Notes under the pieces: generated by a model | What the model saw: only the letters and a program-made list of their open reading frames with translations | The model's database searches: none | What the model was told of the DNA's origin: nothing | Program-made: the position numbers and the translations under genes | In this document: positions 30,719 to 39,140 of the stretch, in pieces | Position numbering within the stretch: the stretch's first letter is position 1 | Layout of the letters: each line of letters opens with the position of its first letter | Assembly (NCBI RefSeq): GCF_030348825.1 | Contig: NZ_JAUCES010000005.1 | Span: 124,001-188,000, forward strand | From: Fictibacillus sp. b24 | Lineage (GTDB): Bacteria; Bacillota; Bacilli; Bacillales; Fictibacillaceae | Direction of reading: 5' to 3' | Length of the DNA: 64,000 bases

Positions 30719-31469
30719 GTTGGACACCGCCTAAAACACCTTGCGTTTTCATGATGTCTTTAAAGAAGGTCTGTCGATCTTGATCTCCTTTCATTAATTG
30801 GGTGTAGATCTGTCCATCTTTTATGAAAACAACGCGGCTGCAATAGCTTGCGGCAACTGGATCATGTGTAACCATTAATATGGTGGCCGTACGATTTTCG
30901 TTGAGCGCACTGAGTTTATTTAATAGATCAGATGCAGACTTTGAATCAAGTGCACCTGTTGGTTCATCGGCAAAGATGATACTAGGCTCATGTATAAATG
31001 AACGTGCCGCAGATGTTCGCTGTTTTTGACCACCTGAGATTTCATTTGGATACTTATCTTTAACATCATAGATTCCTAACTCATTCGCTACCAACTCAAA
31101 TTTACGTTCTGCCTCTTTTTTTGGTGTTTTTGTTATAGATAAAGGCAATAGAATGTTCTCTTTAACCGTTAACGTGTCTAACAAGTTGTAGTCTTGAAAG
31201 ATAAAACCGAGATGGTTCTTGCGAAATTCGGCAAGCTGCTTTTCTTTCATAGCTGTCATTTCTACAGAATTAATATGAATGGTACCTTCACTTACCCGAT
31301 CGATAGAGGAAAGGACATTTAATAAAGTTGTCTTACCAGAGCCAGAAGCCCCCATAATACTAACAAATTCTCCTTTTTCAACGGAAAGGTCTATTCCTTT
31401 TAATACTTGTTGTTTATTAAATTTATTTCCGTAACTTTTATAAAGCTTAGCTGCTTTTAATATACTCAT
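30708..31469 (-). CDS. BceA-type ABC transporter ATPase (YxdL-like)
   Basis: 253 residues with Walker [11 protein letters not shown]-loop FIFQDYNLL, signature [14 protein letters not shown] and Walker [17 protein letters not shown], typical of the MacB/LolD/BceA group. ATG at 31469 follows GAGGAG. A perfect -10 hexamer TATAAT lies at 31497-31502 with no good -35, as expected for a promoter activated by a BceR-type regulator. A terminator-like inverted repeat separates it from the kinase gene, so the transporter genes likely form an inducible unit of their own. Confidence 0.92.
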   Translation of the reverse strand: MSILKAAKLYKSYGNKFNKQQVLKGIDLSVEKGEFVSIMGASGSGKTTLLNVLSSIDRVSEGTIHINSVEMTAMKEKQLAEFRKNHLGFIFQDYNLLDTLTVKENILLPLSITKTPKKEAERKFELVANELGIYDVKDKYPNEISGGQKQRTSAARSFIHEPSIIFADEPTGALDSKSASDLLNKLSALNENRTATILMVTHDPVAASYCSRVVFIKDGQIYTQLMKGDQDRQTFFKDIMKTQGVLGGVQHEH

Positions 31470-31551
31470 GGTATTAACTCCTCTCTGATTAATTTCATTA
31501 TAAAAAACGGAGTTATCTAATTTCCTTCCATTAAACGAACAAAATACAAAA

Positions 31552-31575
31552 GCATGTGACACTTTTGTCACATGC
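31552..31575 (-). terminator. Inverted repeat/terminator between kinase and ABC genes
   Basis: Perfect 9-bp arms GCATGTGAC/GTCACATGC, loop of 6, followed on the minus strand by TTTTGTATTTT. It overlaps the kinase stop codon. Confidence 0.65.
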
Positions 31576-32572
31576 CCATAATCTGTTGAAATTCATTTTT
31601 GCTTGGGAACAGAAGGGTAAAGGTTGTTCCATCATGTAGCTTTGAATCTGCAGATATGTTTATATGAAGAGAATTTGCTGCTTTCCGAGCTAAGTACAAC
31701 CCCATACCGGTTGAGGCTTGATCATGGTGTTGTGTAGTTGAAGTGAATCCTTTATCAAAAATACGGGGTAGATCTCGCTCGTCAATTCCACGTCCAGAGT
31801 CTTTAATTTCAAGGTATGTACGTTCATCTTGCACATAACTTTTTATCAAGATATCCGAGGAATCACTATACTTTACGGCGTTCGTAAGGATTTGACGAAT
31901 GATAAATGCAAGCCATTTTGTATCAGCTAAAACATGCGTAATCTGCAGATCAAAATCAAACCCAATCCCTTTTTGAATGCACCACGACTGCAGTGTTTTT
32001 AGTTCAGAAAAAAGAAGAGATTCTAAATCAGCGTTCTCCATATAAAGATCGTTTTTAATAAAAGGAATTCTCTTTTGATGGAGCTGCTGATCGAGCAGAA
32101 GATGAATACGCAGCCACTCATACGTTAAATCAGCTTTAAATGCGTCATCGCCTATCCGCTGAATCATTAAGTGCATGGCTGTTAAAGGCGTTTTCACTTC
32201 ATGAATCCAAGACAGCATCTCATCTTTTTCTTGCTCAATCTCAATTCTATTGTAAGAAGCGGTTTGCTTTAAATGTTGTGTTTGTTCGATGATACTTTTC
32301 TCTATAATCGCTTCAAAAGGAGACCTAGGTGAAAGGAGAGTAGAAGCATCAAGGGCGCTTTCTCTTTCGGTTAGCGTTTTATAGAAAGCTGTCTCTTTTT
32401 GATAACGTTGAAATAAAAATAAGAAGAAGAGAATAAAGAATAAAAAAACAAAATAACTTGCAGCAGACAGGGAGATGGCTGGATCTACATAAGCGACAAA
32501 TAATAAAATCACCTGTTGGAGAAGGAAGAACAGGATCCAGCTTCTTCTTTCTGTTAAAAAGCGCTTAATCAT
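31568..32572 (-). CDS. Intramembrane-sensing histidine kinase (BceS/YxdK-like)
   Basis: 334 residues. Two membrane helices at about 10-28 and 35-56 with almost no extracellular loop, which is the hallmark of BceS-type intramembrane-sensing kinases that rely on the ABC transporter as sensor. H124 in [13 protein letters not shown] is the phospho-acceptor, and HATPase motifs include [12 protein letters not shown] and [12 protein letters not shown]. The start overlaps the response regulator stop (ATGA). Confidence 0.93.
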   Translation of the reverse strand: MIKRFLTERRSWILFFLLQQVILLFVAYVDPAISLSAASYFVFLFFILFFLFLFQRYQKETAFYKTLTERESALDASTLLSPRSPFEAIIEKSIIEQTQHLKQTASYNRIEIEQEKDEMLSWIHEVKTPLTAMHLMIQRIGDDAFKADLTYEWLRIHLLLDQQLHQKRIPFIKNDLYMENADLESLLFSELKTLQSWCIQKGIGFDFDLQITHVLADTKWLAFIIRQILTNAVKYSDSSDILIKSYVQDERTYLEIKDSGRGIDERDLPRIFDKGFTSTTQHHDQASTGMGLYLARKAANSLHINISADSKLHDGTTFTLLFPSKNEFQQIMGM

Positions 32573-33264
32573 ACGTTGTCCTCTTCAATCGCCATATATC
32601 CCTGGCCTACTTTGGTTTCAATATATTGACCTAACATGATCTCATCTAGACGTTTTCGCAGTCGATTTACGTTAACGGTCAACGTGTTATCACTAATAAA
32701 ACGTTTATCATCCCATAAGCTGTTTATAAGATTGTCACGACTAACGATTTTATTTTTTTGTTCAATCAGAAGCTTAAGAATGAACATTTCATTCTTTGTA
32801 AGTTCAACAGAGCCGTTATCGTTTGTTACTAAATTTTTGTCATAGTGTATGGTTGCCCCGCACCACGACTTCAAGGATACCGCTTCGTTGTTGTAGTTAT
32901 AAACACGTCGTAAGATCGCATGGATCTTAGCGATTAATACGTCAAAATGAAAGGGCTTTTGTACAAAATCATCCGCTCCAAGCTGCATGGACATCACCAT
33001 GTCACTCGGATGGTCGCGAGAGGATAAAAAGATAATGGGAACATTGGAATGAGACCGAATATTTCTGCACCAATGAAAGCCATCAAATTTAGGCAGCTGG
33101 ATATCAATGATGACTAGGTCTGGTTTGATATCAATGAAATCCTGAATAACACGTCCAAAGTTAGTAATACCGTAAACCTCATACGACCATTGAGATAAAC
33201 GTTCTTTAATTTCGTTAAATAGCGTTGAATCATCTTCAATTAATAAAACTTTAAACAAATCCAT
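32569..33264 (-). CDS. OmpR-family response regulator (BceR/YxdJ-like)
   Basis: 231 residues from ATG at 33264 (MDLFKVLLIEDD). Receiver domain with phospho-acceptor D54 (LVIIDIQLPKFDG), then winged helix at about 130-228. The upstream ATG at 33282 has no ribosome binding site, and neither start has a strong one, so the start is less sure than the gene. It should activate the adjacent BceAB-type transporter in response to antimicrobial peptides. The four-gene order RR-HK-ATPase-permease equals yxdJKLM. Confidence 0.92.
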   Translation of the reverse strand: MDLFKVLLIEDDSTLFNEIKERLSQWSYEVYGITNFGRVIQDFIDIKPDLVIIDIQLPKFDGFHWCRNIRSHSNVPIIFLSSRDHPSDMVMSMQLGADDFVQKPFHFDVLIAKIHAILRRVYNYNNEAVSLKSWCGATIHYDKNLVTNDNGSVELTKNEMFILKLLIEQKNKIVSRDNLINSLWDDKRFISDNTLTVNVNRLRKRLDEIMLGQYIETKVGQGYMAIEEDNV

Positions 33265-33385
33265 CACCACGCAAATCACCATATTATTTACATTGAGTGT
33301 ATAGCATAACTTGGATATTTACTACCAAAAGCCGTTTATAAGAATTCTCTTTCATACGGCGATGGGATTTTTGTTTTTGTACAAA

Positions 33386-33412
33386 TAAAAAGACCCCCAT
33401 ACTCGGGGGTCC
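33386..33412 (-). terminator. Terminator of the VOC protein gene
   Basis: Perfect GACCCCC/GGGGGTC stem with 6-base loop; on the minus strand it is followed by TTTTTATTT. Confidence 0.9.
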
Positions 33413-33422
33413 TTTACAAAAA

Positions 33423-33809
33423 CTATGAAACTTCAACTTCACTCATCAAACTGTGTGTATTTCCTTCAGAATCTTTAAAGAATACCATCCACGTTTCTGT
33501 ATTTCCCATTTTTGCAACGATGTGCGGTGAATCGACGAACGCTACTCCTTTTTCCTGAAGCGTTTTGTAGGCTTGCTTAATGTGCTCAACGTTAAAATAA
33601 ATAACAGAGCTGGAATGAGCAAACTCCTCTTTCTCAGGCAGGGTTAACATGATTCTAAGTCCGTTGCAATCAAAGAACGCCATCGTATCTGTCTGAAATA
33701 ATAGATTTAGTCCTAAGATGTCCTTATAGAAATGAATCGAGCGTGTGATGTCATGAACCGGTACGGCAAGCTGTCCCACTTTTTGAATAACATTCGTTTG
33801 AATGGTCAT
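33423..33809 (-). CDS. VOC (glyoxalase/dioxygenase-fold) family protein
   Basis: 128 residues forming one two-module VOC fold: VGQLAVPVHDITRSIHFYKDILGL at the start and FKDSEGNTHSLMSE at the end, with a metal-ligand candidate E/H pair. Such single-domain proteins include glyoxalase I-like enzymes and drug-binding resistance proteins; the substrate cannot be read from sequence. Start ATG after GGGAGAG. The AraC regulator gene upstream in the same orientation may control it. Confidence 0.85.
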   Translation of the reverse strand: MTIQTNVIQKVGQLAVPVHDITRSIHFYKDILGLNLLFQTDTMAFFDCNGLRIMLTLPEKEEFAHSSSVIYFNVEHIKQAYKTLQEKGVAFVDSPHIVAKMGNTETWMVFFKDSEGNTHSLMSEVEVS

Positions 33810-33847
33810 GGTTATCTCTCCCTTATTGTTTTCTTCATCATCATAAA

Positions 33848-34723
33848 CTAACTTAGCGTTTGATTCTTATCCAATATCACCTTTTTTCGGTATTGAAGGG
33901 GAGAGAGTCCAACGTGCTGTTTAAACAATTTGCTAAATGAAACAGGATTGTTCAGCCCAATTTCAAACGTAATGTCGGTCATTGAGTAGTCAAGGTTCTG
34001 TAACAAAGATATGGATTTTTTAATACGCAGATCTGCAATGTGTTGAAAAGGTGTTCTTTTATAGATGGTAAAGTAGTTTCGTAATAGATGATTGGGCGAT
34101 AAACAAGAGACAGCAGCAATTTCATCAAGAGAAATATCCTTTTTATCAAAAAAAGCACGAATGTATTCATGGGCTATGGAGATTCTTTTATAAATTTCCT
34201 CACGTGTAGATGGCTTTGCAGCATCCAGTTTGTTCACTTTTTCCCACGTATTCATTTGCTCAAATACAATAGACTGCATGATGAAATGAAATTGTTCATC
34301 TAGTAAGAGTGAATCATCTTTATATAGATAGGTTGACTTCTTTAACTGATTTAATTGATCGTTCAGAACAGAACTTTTTTGATAAGTTTTTTCAAAAAAA
34401 GAATCAGGTGTCTTGTTATGGAAAGGTTCATCCAGAAGCTTAATGGATGAATCAGACATGTTCCGAAAAATATCATCAGCAAATTTATCTTGAAAAAAAA
34501 CACAAAAGGATTCAACTTCCGTTTGTTCATCAATAGTGATGGCGTAAGGACCTGCGTTTAGCAGCAGATAAAAATCATCTTCAACGGCAAAATAACCTTT
34601 ATTCGTTTTGTAATGAGCTTTTCCGTTCGTGAAGGTCTTGATGGAGAGAAGCCCGTTTCCATGCCAATCGAATTGGTCACTCTGTGCGTGCAGAATATAA
34701 TTCGATGCGATTTTCTCAGCCAT
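33848..34723 (-). CDS. AraC-family transcriptional regulator
   Basis: 291 residues. N-terminal cupin-like effector domain (about 10-110) and two C-terminal HTH motifs (about 185-285; ISLDEIAAVSCLSPNHLLRNY and MTDITFEIGLNNPVSFSKLFKQ), ending in the AraC signature GLSPLQYRK. ATG after AGGAGAAA. It is in the same direction as the VOC gene, 38 bp apart, so autoregulation and control of that gene are plausible. Confidence 0.92.
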   Translation of the reverse strand: MAEKIASNYILHAQSDQFDWHGNGLLSIKTFTNGKAHYKTNKGYFAVEDDFYLLLNAGPYAITIDEQTEVESFCVFFQDKFADDIFRNMSDSSIKLLDEPFHNKTPDSFFEKTYQKSSVLNDQLNQLKKSTYLYKDDSLLLDEQFHFIMQSIVFEQMNTWEKVNKLDAAKPSTREEIYKRISIAHEYIRAFFDKKDISLDEIAAVSCLSPNHLLRNYFTIYKRTPFQHIADLRIKKSISLLQNLDYSMTDITFEIGLNNPVSFSKLFKQHVGLSPLQYRKKVILDKNQTLS

Positions 34724-34849
34724 TATGTTTTTTCTCCTATACAGAGTTTAATAGGGAAATTATACCTTATAAAGCAGTTCGTGTACGCGTTTGTTTTAGG
34801 AATGTTTCACATGAAACAATGAAAAAAAGCACGGGCTTATAAGCCAATG

Positions 34850-35632
34850 CTAAAGGTTTTTAGTATGAAAAGACGTTTCTTTTTGATGACTTTTTATCCG
34901 TTTTAACTGTGCAACAATAATGATGCTGATGATGACGAGTAAGAACCAAGAGCTGATCTTACCGAGATGAACAAGTGACCAAGAGGTTTGTTGATTCGGG
35001 TACTGCCATGCTCCTAAAAAGGTTGTAATGTTTTCTGCAATCCATATAAAAAACCCAATTAATAAAAACGAAAGAATGATAGGCATTTTATATACTTTGT
35101 TGAGAATTCGATAATGAACAGTTGTTTGATAGAAAATCGGAAAAAGAAGAGTAATCAATATCCATCTTGCATCGATTAAAAAATGATGAGTAAAGAAATT
35201 CATATAGATCAGAAAACATATTCCAAAAGCGTACAGGGGTTTGGGCCATCCTGTAATGTGAAGATCTAATCGTCTCCAGCTCTGACAGATATAGCTTGCA
35301 ACACTTGCATACATAAAGCCGCTGTAGAGGGGAACTCCATAGATCTTTGTATATGCTTCTTCTGGATAGCTCCACGAGCCCATATGAACCTTAAACAATT
35401 CTAGAGCAAGACCGATCAAGTGAAAGACACAAATGACTTTAAGTTCATCCATCGTTTCTAGTTTTGTCAGGATCATAACGATCTGGGTCAGCAAGCAAAC
35501 GATTAGGATAAAATCGTATCGTGGTATAAGAGGGATGCTGATAAACTTTGAAAGTGCTAAAGCACCAAAGATAACGACAGGAAAGATACAAGAAAGTGCT
35601 TGTAAGTATGTGAACTGAACGAGCGCCCTCAT
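34850..35632 (-). CDS. DUF817 family membrane protein (YoaT-like)
   Basis: 260 residues with about eight membrane helices and short loops. The pattern FKVHMGSWSYPEEAYTKIYGVPLYSGFMYASV is typical of DUF817, and B. subtilis YoaT is a member of similar length. It is a cytoplasmic-membrane protein of unknown function. ATG after AAGGTGG. No terminator was seen downstream and no partner gene is evident. Confidence 0.8.
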   Translation of the reverse strand: MRALVQFTYLQALSCIFPVVIFGALALSKFISIPLIPRYDFILIVCLLTQIVMILTKLETMDELKVICVFHLIGLALELFKVHMGSWSYPEEAYTKIYGVPLYSGFMYASVASYICQSWRRLDLHITGWPKPLYAFGICFLIYMNFFTHHFLIDARWILITLLFPIFYQTTVHYRILNKVYKMPIILSFLLIGFFIWIAENITTFLGAWQYPNQQTSWSLVHLGKISSWFLLVIISIIIVAQLKRIKSHQKETSFHTKNL

Positions 35633-35736
35633 GAGCCAACCACCTTTTTATAGATTAAAATGGAAATATATTGTATCTATAATAACCTATGGTGTTCAGA
35701 AGCACATCATACAAAAAGCTGTTTATTTTAACAGGG

Positions 35737-35754
35737 ATCTGTCAGTTGACAGAT
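35737..35754. promoter_or_regulatory. Short perfect palindrome upstream of the DUF817 gene
   Basis: ATCTGTCA-GT-TGACAGAT, 8-bp arms, 26 bp after the flavoprotein gene and about 105 bp before the DUF817 start. No T tract follows, so an operator is more likely than a terminator; the regulator is unknown. Confidence 0.4.
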
Positions 35755-35779
35755 TCATGTTAGTCTTGTAAAAAAGAGC

Positions 35780-36943
35780 TTACCTCTTTGTCAGTGCTGC
35801 ATCAGCTAGTGAATAAACTATTGCATCATCTGTTGGTGGATTATGAAGACCGGCTCTTACATCTCGAAAGTGCCGTTGAAGCGGATTTTGTACAGAAAGA
35901 CTTCTAGCCCCAACGATTCTCATCGCGAGATCAACCACTCTGTTCGCGCTGTTTGTTACAGAATGCTTAACTGCAGCGAGTTCTGTACCTAGATTCTGAC
36001 GTTGTTCAGGGTGGTTTACCCATTTTTCAGCAACGGCGTGAAGAATCGTTCTTGCTTGAAATAGCTCAAGTTCGATCTTGCCAATCTTTCTTCTCACTTC
36101 TGGCACATCTGAGATAGGTCCTGATAAGGTGTTAGGGCTATACTCTGACGCAAATTCAATTGCGTAATTCCGTGCTGCTCTTGCGATACCTAGATAAACT
36201 GCAGGCACTTGCAGATACCAGCCTTTAGGTACGATGTTTTTCCCATCTTCTACGACAAGTAAATTTTCCTCAGGTACATAAACGTCGTTCAATAGGAGAT
36301 CATCACTTTTTGTTCCTCTCATCGAGATGCTGTCCCATGTTTCTTTTACAAAAACCCCTTTTTCTTTGTGATTTACTAAGAAAAATCCTTTATGATTGGT
36401 TTCTGAGATTGTGGCTGTGATGACCGAGTAATCAAGGGCTTCTGCCATAGAAGTAAAAGCCTTGCTTCCGTTAATCAGCCATCCGTCTGCTTTCTTGACT
36501 GCTGTTGTAGTAGGTATACCCCCTCGAGAGGGACTTCCTGTCGCGCGCTCTGTTTGTGCCAAGTTAATGAGTGCTTTTTGTTCAACAACTTTTCGGCTAA
36601 GATTAGCGAACGCGTCGCCTTTCCAATGCCGGTTTTCTGCCGCCTCTAAAAGTGTACCCAGATGCCACCCAAGAGAGAGGGCAGTAGGAGCATCTCCCTC
36701 AGCTAAGTGCTCTTGAATGGTTAAAAACTCAAGAAGATTTAATCCTTTACCACCATATTCTTTTGGGATGGTGAGTGAAAGGAAATCATGATCCTTCAGG
36801 TCTTGAAAGTTCTCATATGGGAAAATTCCTTCTCGATCTACATGTTCTGCTCGTTTCTTAAAGTTTTCTTTTAGTGATAGGGCGGTGTTTATAGTCTCTT
36901 CAAAAGTATCTTTTTGGATGGTTTTTCTCAAAGGTATGCTCAT
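35780..36943 (-). CDS. Acyl-CoA-dehydrogenase-like flavoprotein for sulfur scavenging (SfnB/DszC/YdbM type)
   Basis: 387 residues with the acyl-CoA dehydrogenase fold (N-terminal helical, middle beta, C-terminal helical domains): TIPKEYGGKGLNLLE, then LINLAQTERATGSPSRGG in the FAD-binding region. The catalytic base of true acyl-CoA dehydrogenases is not obvious. Members of this SfnB/DszC branch are flavin-dependent monooxygenases that release sulfur from organosulfur compounds. The far-upstream SAM riboswitch and the divergent NtaA/DszA-type gene strongly support a role in sulfur or methionine supply. A palindromic repeat has inserted between riboswitch and gene. Confidence 0.82.
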   Translation of the reverse strand: MSIPLRKTIQKDTFEETINTALSLKENFKKRAEHVDREGIFPYENFQDLKDHDFLSLTIPKEYGGKGLNLLEFLTIQEHLAEGDAPTALSLGWHLGTLLEAAENRHWKGDAFANLSRKVVEQKALINLAQTERATGSPSRGGIPTTTAVKKADGWLINGSKAFTSMAEALDYSVITATISETNHKGFFLVNHKEKGVFVKETWDSISMRGTKSDDLLLNDVYVPEENLLVVEDGKNIVPKGWYLQVPAVYLGIARAARNYAIEFASEYSPNTLSGPISDVPEVRRKIGKIELELFQARTILHAVAEKWVNHPEQRQNLGTELAAVKHSVTNSANRVVDLAMRIVGARSLSVQNPLQRHFRDVRAGLHNPPTDDAIVYSLADAALTKR

Positions 36944-37014
36944 GTTTGCCTCCTATAGTTTTTGGAAATAAGTTGGATTTTGTATTTGGCTTACATAAAG
37001 GACTTCACTGACCC

Positions 37015-37143
37015 GTTGATTGGAGTGTAAGGTGGGAGACTCCTGCGGGACAGGTAGGCAGGTGAGACACTTAAAAGTGAAGCGTACGAATGTGGCTCAC
37101 CGCCTGCCCCGCGGAAAGCGAGCACCTGGAACGGAAATCAACC
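37015..37143 (+). repeat. Palindromic intergenic repeat, copy 3
   Basis: Full copy with perfect termini GTTGATT/AATCAAC. It sits within the 5' leader of the minus-strand flavoprotein transcript, between the SAM riboswitch terminator and the start codon, so it must be transcribed whenever that gene is on. Confidence 0.9.
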
Positions 37144-37174
37144 GCTCACATGACATCGAAGTACAACCAAGCAC

Positions 37175-37206
37175 AAAAAAGCCCTCTTTCAAAGACGAAA
37201 GAGGAC
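37175..37206 (-). terminator. Expression-platform terminator of the minus-strand SAM riboswitch
   Basis: On the minus strand, CCTCTTTC-GTCTTT-GAAAGAGG followed by GCTTTTTT, 25 bases after the aptamer. Confidence 0.88.
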
Positions 37207-37230
37207 GTAGATTCCATGTGCTAACACGCT

Positions 37231-37343
37231 CTCTCATCTATCAGACATTCAAAGAACATCTGCTGGAATTAGCACCTTTCTTTTAATAAAAGCGGTTGCT
37301 GCAGGATCGTAGGACCAGTTCCTCCCCTGACTCTTGATAAGAT
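37231..37343 (-). ncRNA. SAM-I riboswitch (S box) controlling the flavoprotein gene
   Basis: Read on the minus strand: P1 CTTATC (37336-37341) with GATGAG (37233-37238), AAGAGTCAGGGGAGGAACTGG, CTGCAGCAACC, then AAGGTGCTAATTCCAGCAGA. These are the S-box signatures in the correct order. With SAM bound, the downstream terminator should form and switch the gene off; under methionine or SAM shortage the gene is expressed. Confidence 0.93.
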
Positions 37344-37366
37344 ACAATATTTAATTATTAGTCATC

Positions 37367-37396
37367 ACTATAGAGGATAAAACAAACCGCTGTCAA
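37367..37396 (-). promoter_or_regulatory. Promoter of the minus-strand SAM riboswitch transcript
   Basis: On the minus strand, perfect TTGACA (37391-37396), 18-base spacer, TATAGT (37367-37372). Transcription would begin ~15-20 bases before the aptamer. Confidence 0.7.
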
Positions 37397-37443
37397 CAAA
37401 AAAACTGATTGTTAAGAAAATTAATTTATTTCTCTAAATTCCA

Positions 37444-37472
37444 TTGACAGGTTATTTTTATTCCTGTATATT
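37444..37472 (+). promoter_or_regulatory. Promoter of the plus-strand SAM riboswitch transcript
   Basis: Perfect TTGACA (37444-37449), 17-base spacer, TATATT (37467-37472). The aptamer begins about 25 bases downstream. Confidence 0.75.
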
Positions 37473-37498
37473 TCGTTACTAAATTGAATATTATCGAT

Positions 37499-37602
37499 TC
37501 CTTATCGAGAGAGGTGGAGGGACTGGCCCTTTGAAGCCTCGGCAACAACTATTTTTAGTACTGTGCCAATTCCAGCAAGCTAGTAGCTTGAAAGATAAGA
37601 GG
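37499..37602 (+). ncRNA. SAM-I riboswitch (S box) controlling the monooxygenase-MetQ operon
   Basis: P1 CTTATC (37501-37506) with GATAAG (37594-37599), GAGAGGTGGAGGGACTGG, GAAGCCTCGGCAAC, GTGCCAATTCCAGCAAG: all S-box landmarks in order. It is followed by a terminator and an NtaA/DszA-type monooxygenase gene. Expected to switch the operon off when SAM is plentiful. Confidence 0.96.
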
Positions 37603-37637
37603 AGATCTATATACGTATGTTTATTTAACGTATTTTT

Positions 37638-37668
37638 AAACCTCTTCTTAATTTGAAGAGGTTTTTTC
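37638..37668 (+). terminator. Expression-platform terminator of the plus-strand SAM riboswitch
   Basis: Stem AACCTCTTC/GAAGAGGTT with 7-base loop and TTTTTT, 53 bp before the start codon. Confidence 0.9.
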
Positions 37669-37720
37669 ATTTTCTCTTGGAACGGGTACAAAAAAATTCT
37701 ATGCAACGGAGGAAACAATT

Positions 37721-39112
37721 TTGAGTAAAGAAATTTTGTTTAACGCGTTTGAGATGACGAGTGCCATGCATAATTCTCATGGCCTTTGGAAGCACCCGGA
37801 GAACAAGAGACATAGAAACTACAAGAATCTGAATTATTGGATTGAATACGCAAAACTTCTAGAAAAAGGAAAGTTTGATGCTGTGTTTTTTGCAGATGTG
37901 CTCGGCGTATATGACGTGTACAAAAAAAGCAAGCATCCGTCAATCCGTGATGGATTGCAAGTGCCGCTGAATGATCCAGCGCTTCTCATATCTGCGATGG
38001 CGAGTGTTACAGAAAATCTATCGTTTGCCGTAACGGTTAGTACTACGTATGAACAGCCCTTTGGCAACGCGAGACGTTTTTCCACACTTGATCACTTAAC
38101 AAAAGGTCGTATCGCTTGGAATGTGGTCACGTCTTACTTGCCGAACGCTGCAAGGAATTTTGGTTTAGAAGATATGATTAAACATGATGAGAGGTACAAC
38201 ATCGCTGATGAATATTTAGAAGTGTCATACAAGCTTTGGGAAAGCAGCTGGGAAGATGGTGCATTTATTGAAGACCCCGAAAACAATACGCTTGTAGATC
38301 CTGAGAAAGTTCATGAGATTAATCATAAAGGACAATATTTTAATGTCGAAGGACCACATTTAAGTGAGCCTTCGCTACAAAGAACACCTGTGATTTATCA
38401 AGCTGGAACGTCAGAGCGAGGCCGTGATTTTGCAGCAAAGCATGCAGAGTGTATCTTCGTTGGCGGCCCAACACCTCAAAGAATTCGCTATTATACGAAC
38501 GACATTCGAGAGCGTGCAGAAAAACACGGTCGAAACCCTGAAAACATCAAAATTTTTTCATTCTTAAACGTGGTGGTCGGAAAAACAACAGAAGAAGCAG
38601 AAGAAAAGTTTAAAGAATATGCAAGCGTATGGAGTGCTGATGCTGCAAAAGCACAATACGGGGCAAGCGGTTATGATATTGCAGAATATGAAGAATTAGA
38701 TCCAGATACTCCTTTTGGATACAACAAATCAACAGAAGGCGGACATTATAAAGCTGCAACGCTTACTACGGATGCTCCGAAACCTTTGACAGTAGGAGAG
38801 GTATTGAATCGCTTCGAGTCCCCTGACAGAGGAAGTTTTATCATCGGCAACCCAGAAGAGGTAGCAGATGGCATCCAAGCACAGTTTGAAGAGTCTGGAG
38901 TGGACGGGTTCAACTTAAATCACCTTGTAACACCTGGAGATTTAGAGTCTTTTGTGGAGTTAGTTGTTCCTGTTCTTCAAGAGAGAGGTCTTTACAAAAA
39001 AGAATACAACAAAGGCACACTACGCGAAAAATTATTTCCTAACGGGGAGTCGTTATTGCCAAAAGACCATCCTGGGGCAAAATATAGACGAGTTTTTGCA
39101 GAAAGCAGATAA
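37721..39112 (+). CDS. NtaA/SnaA/DszA-type FMN-dependent monooxygenase
   Basis: 463 residues, luciferase-like (LLM) TIM-barrel enzyme of the NtaA/SnaA/DszA group: KFDAVFFADVLGVYDVY near the N terminus, RIAWNVVTSYLPNAARNFG, then QAGTSERGRDFAAKHAECIF. These enzymes use reduced FMN to split C-S or C-N bonds of sulfonates, sulfones or aminopolycarboxylates. Control by a SAM riboswitch and the neighbouring MetQ-like lipoprotein point to an organosulfur substrate, perhaps a sulfone, S-alkyl cysteine or methionine derivative. TTG start after CGGAGG. Confidence 0.9.
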   Translation: MSKEILFNAFEMTSAMHNSHGLWKHPENKRHRNYKNLNYWIEYAKLLEKGKFDAVFFADVLGVYDVYKKSKHPSIRDGLQVPLNDPALLISAMASVTENLSFAVTVSTTYEQPFGNARRFSTLDHLTKGRIAWNVVTSYLPNAARNFGLEDMIKHDERYNIADEYLEVSYKLWESSWEDGAFIEDPENNTLVDPEKVHEINHKGQYFNVEGPHLSEPSLQRTPVIYQAGTSERGRDFAAKHAECIFVGGPTPQRIRYYTNDIRERAEKHGRNPENIKIFSFLNVVVGKTTEEAEEKFKEYASVWSADAAKAQYGASGYDIAEYEELDPDTPFGYNKSTEGGHYKAATLTTDAPKPLTVGEVLNRFESPDRGSFIIGNPEEVADGIQAQFEESGVDGFNLNHLVTPGDLESFVELVVPVLQERGLYKKEYNKGTLREKLFPNGESLLPKDHPGAKYRRVFAESR

Positions 39113-39140
39113 AAATGAAAGAAGTGGGGAGAGAGATAAA

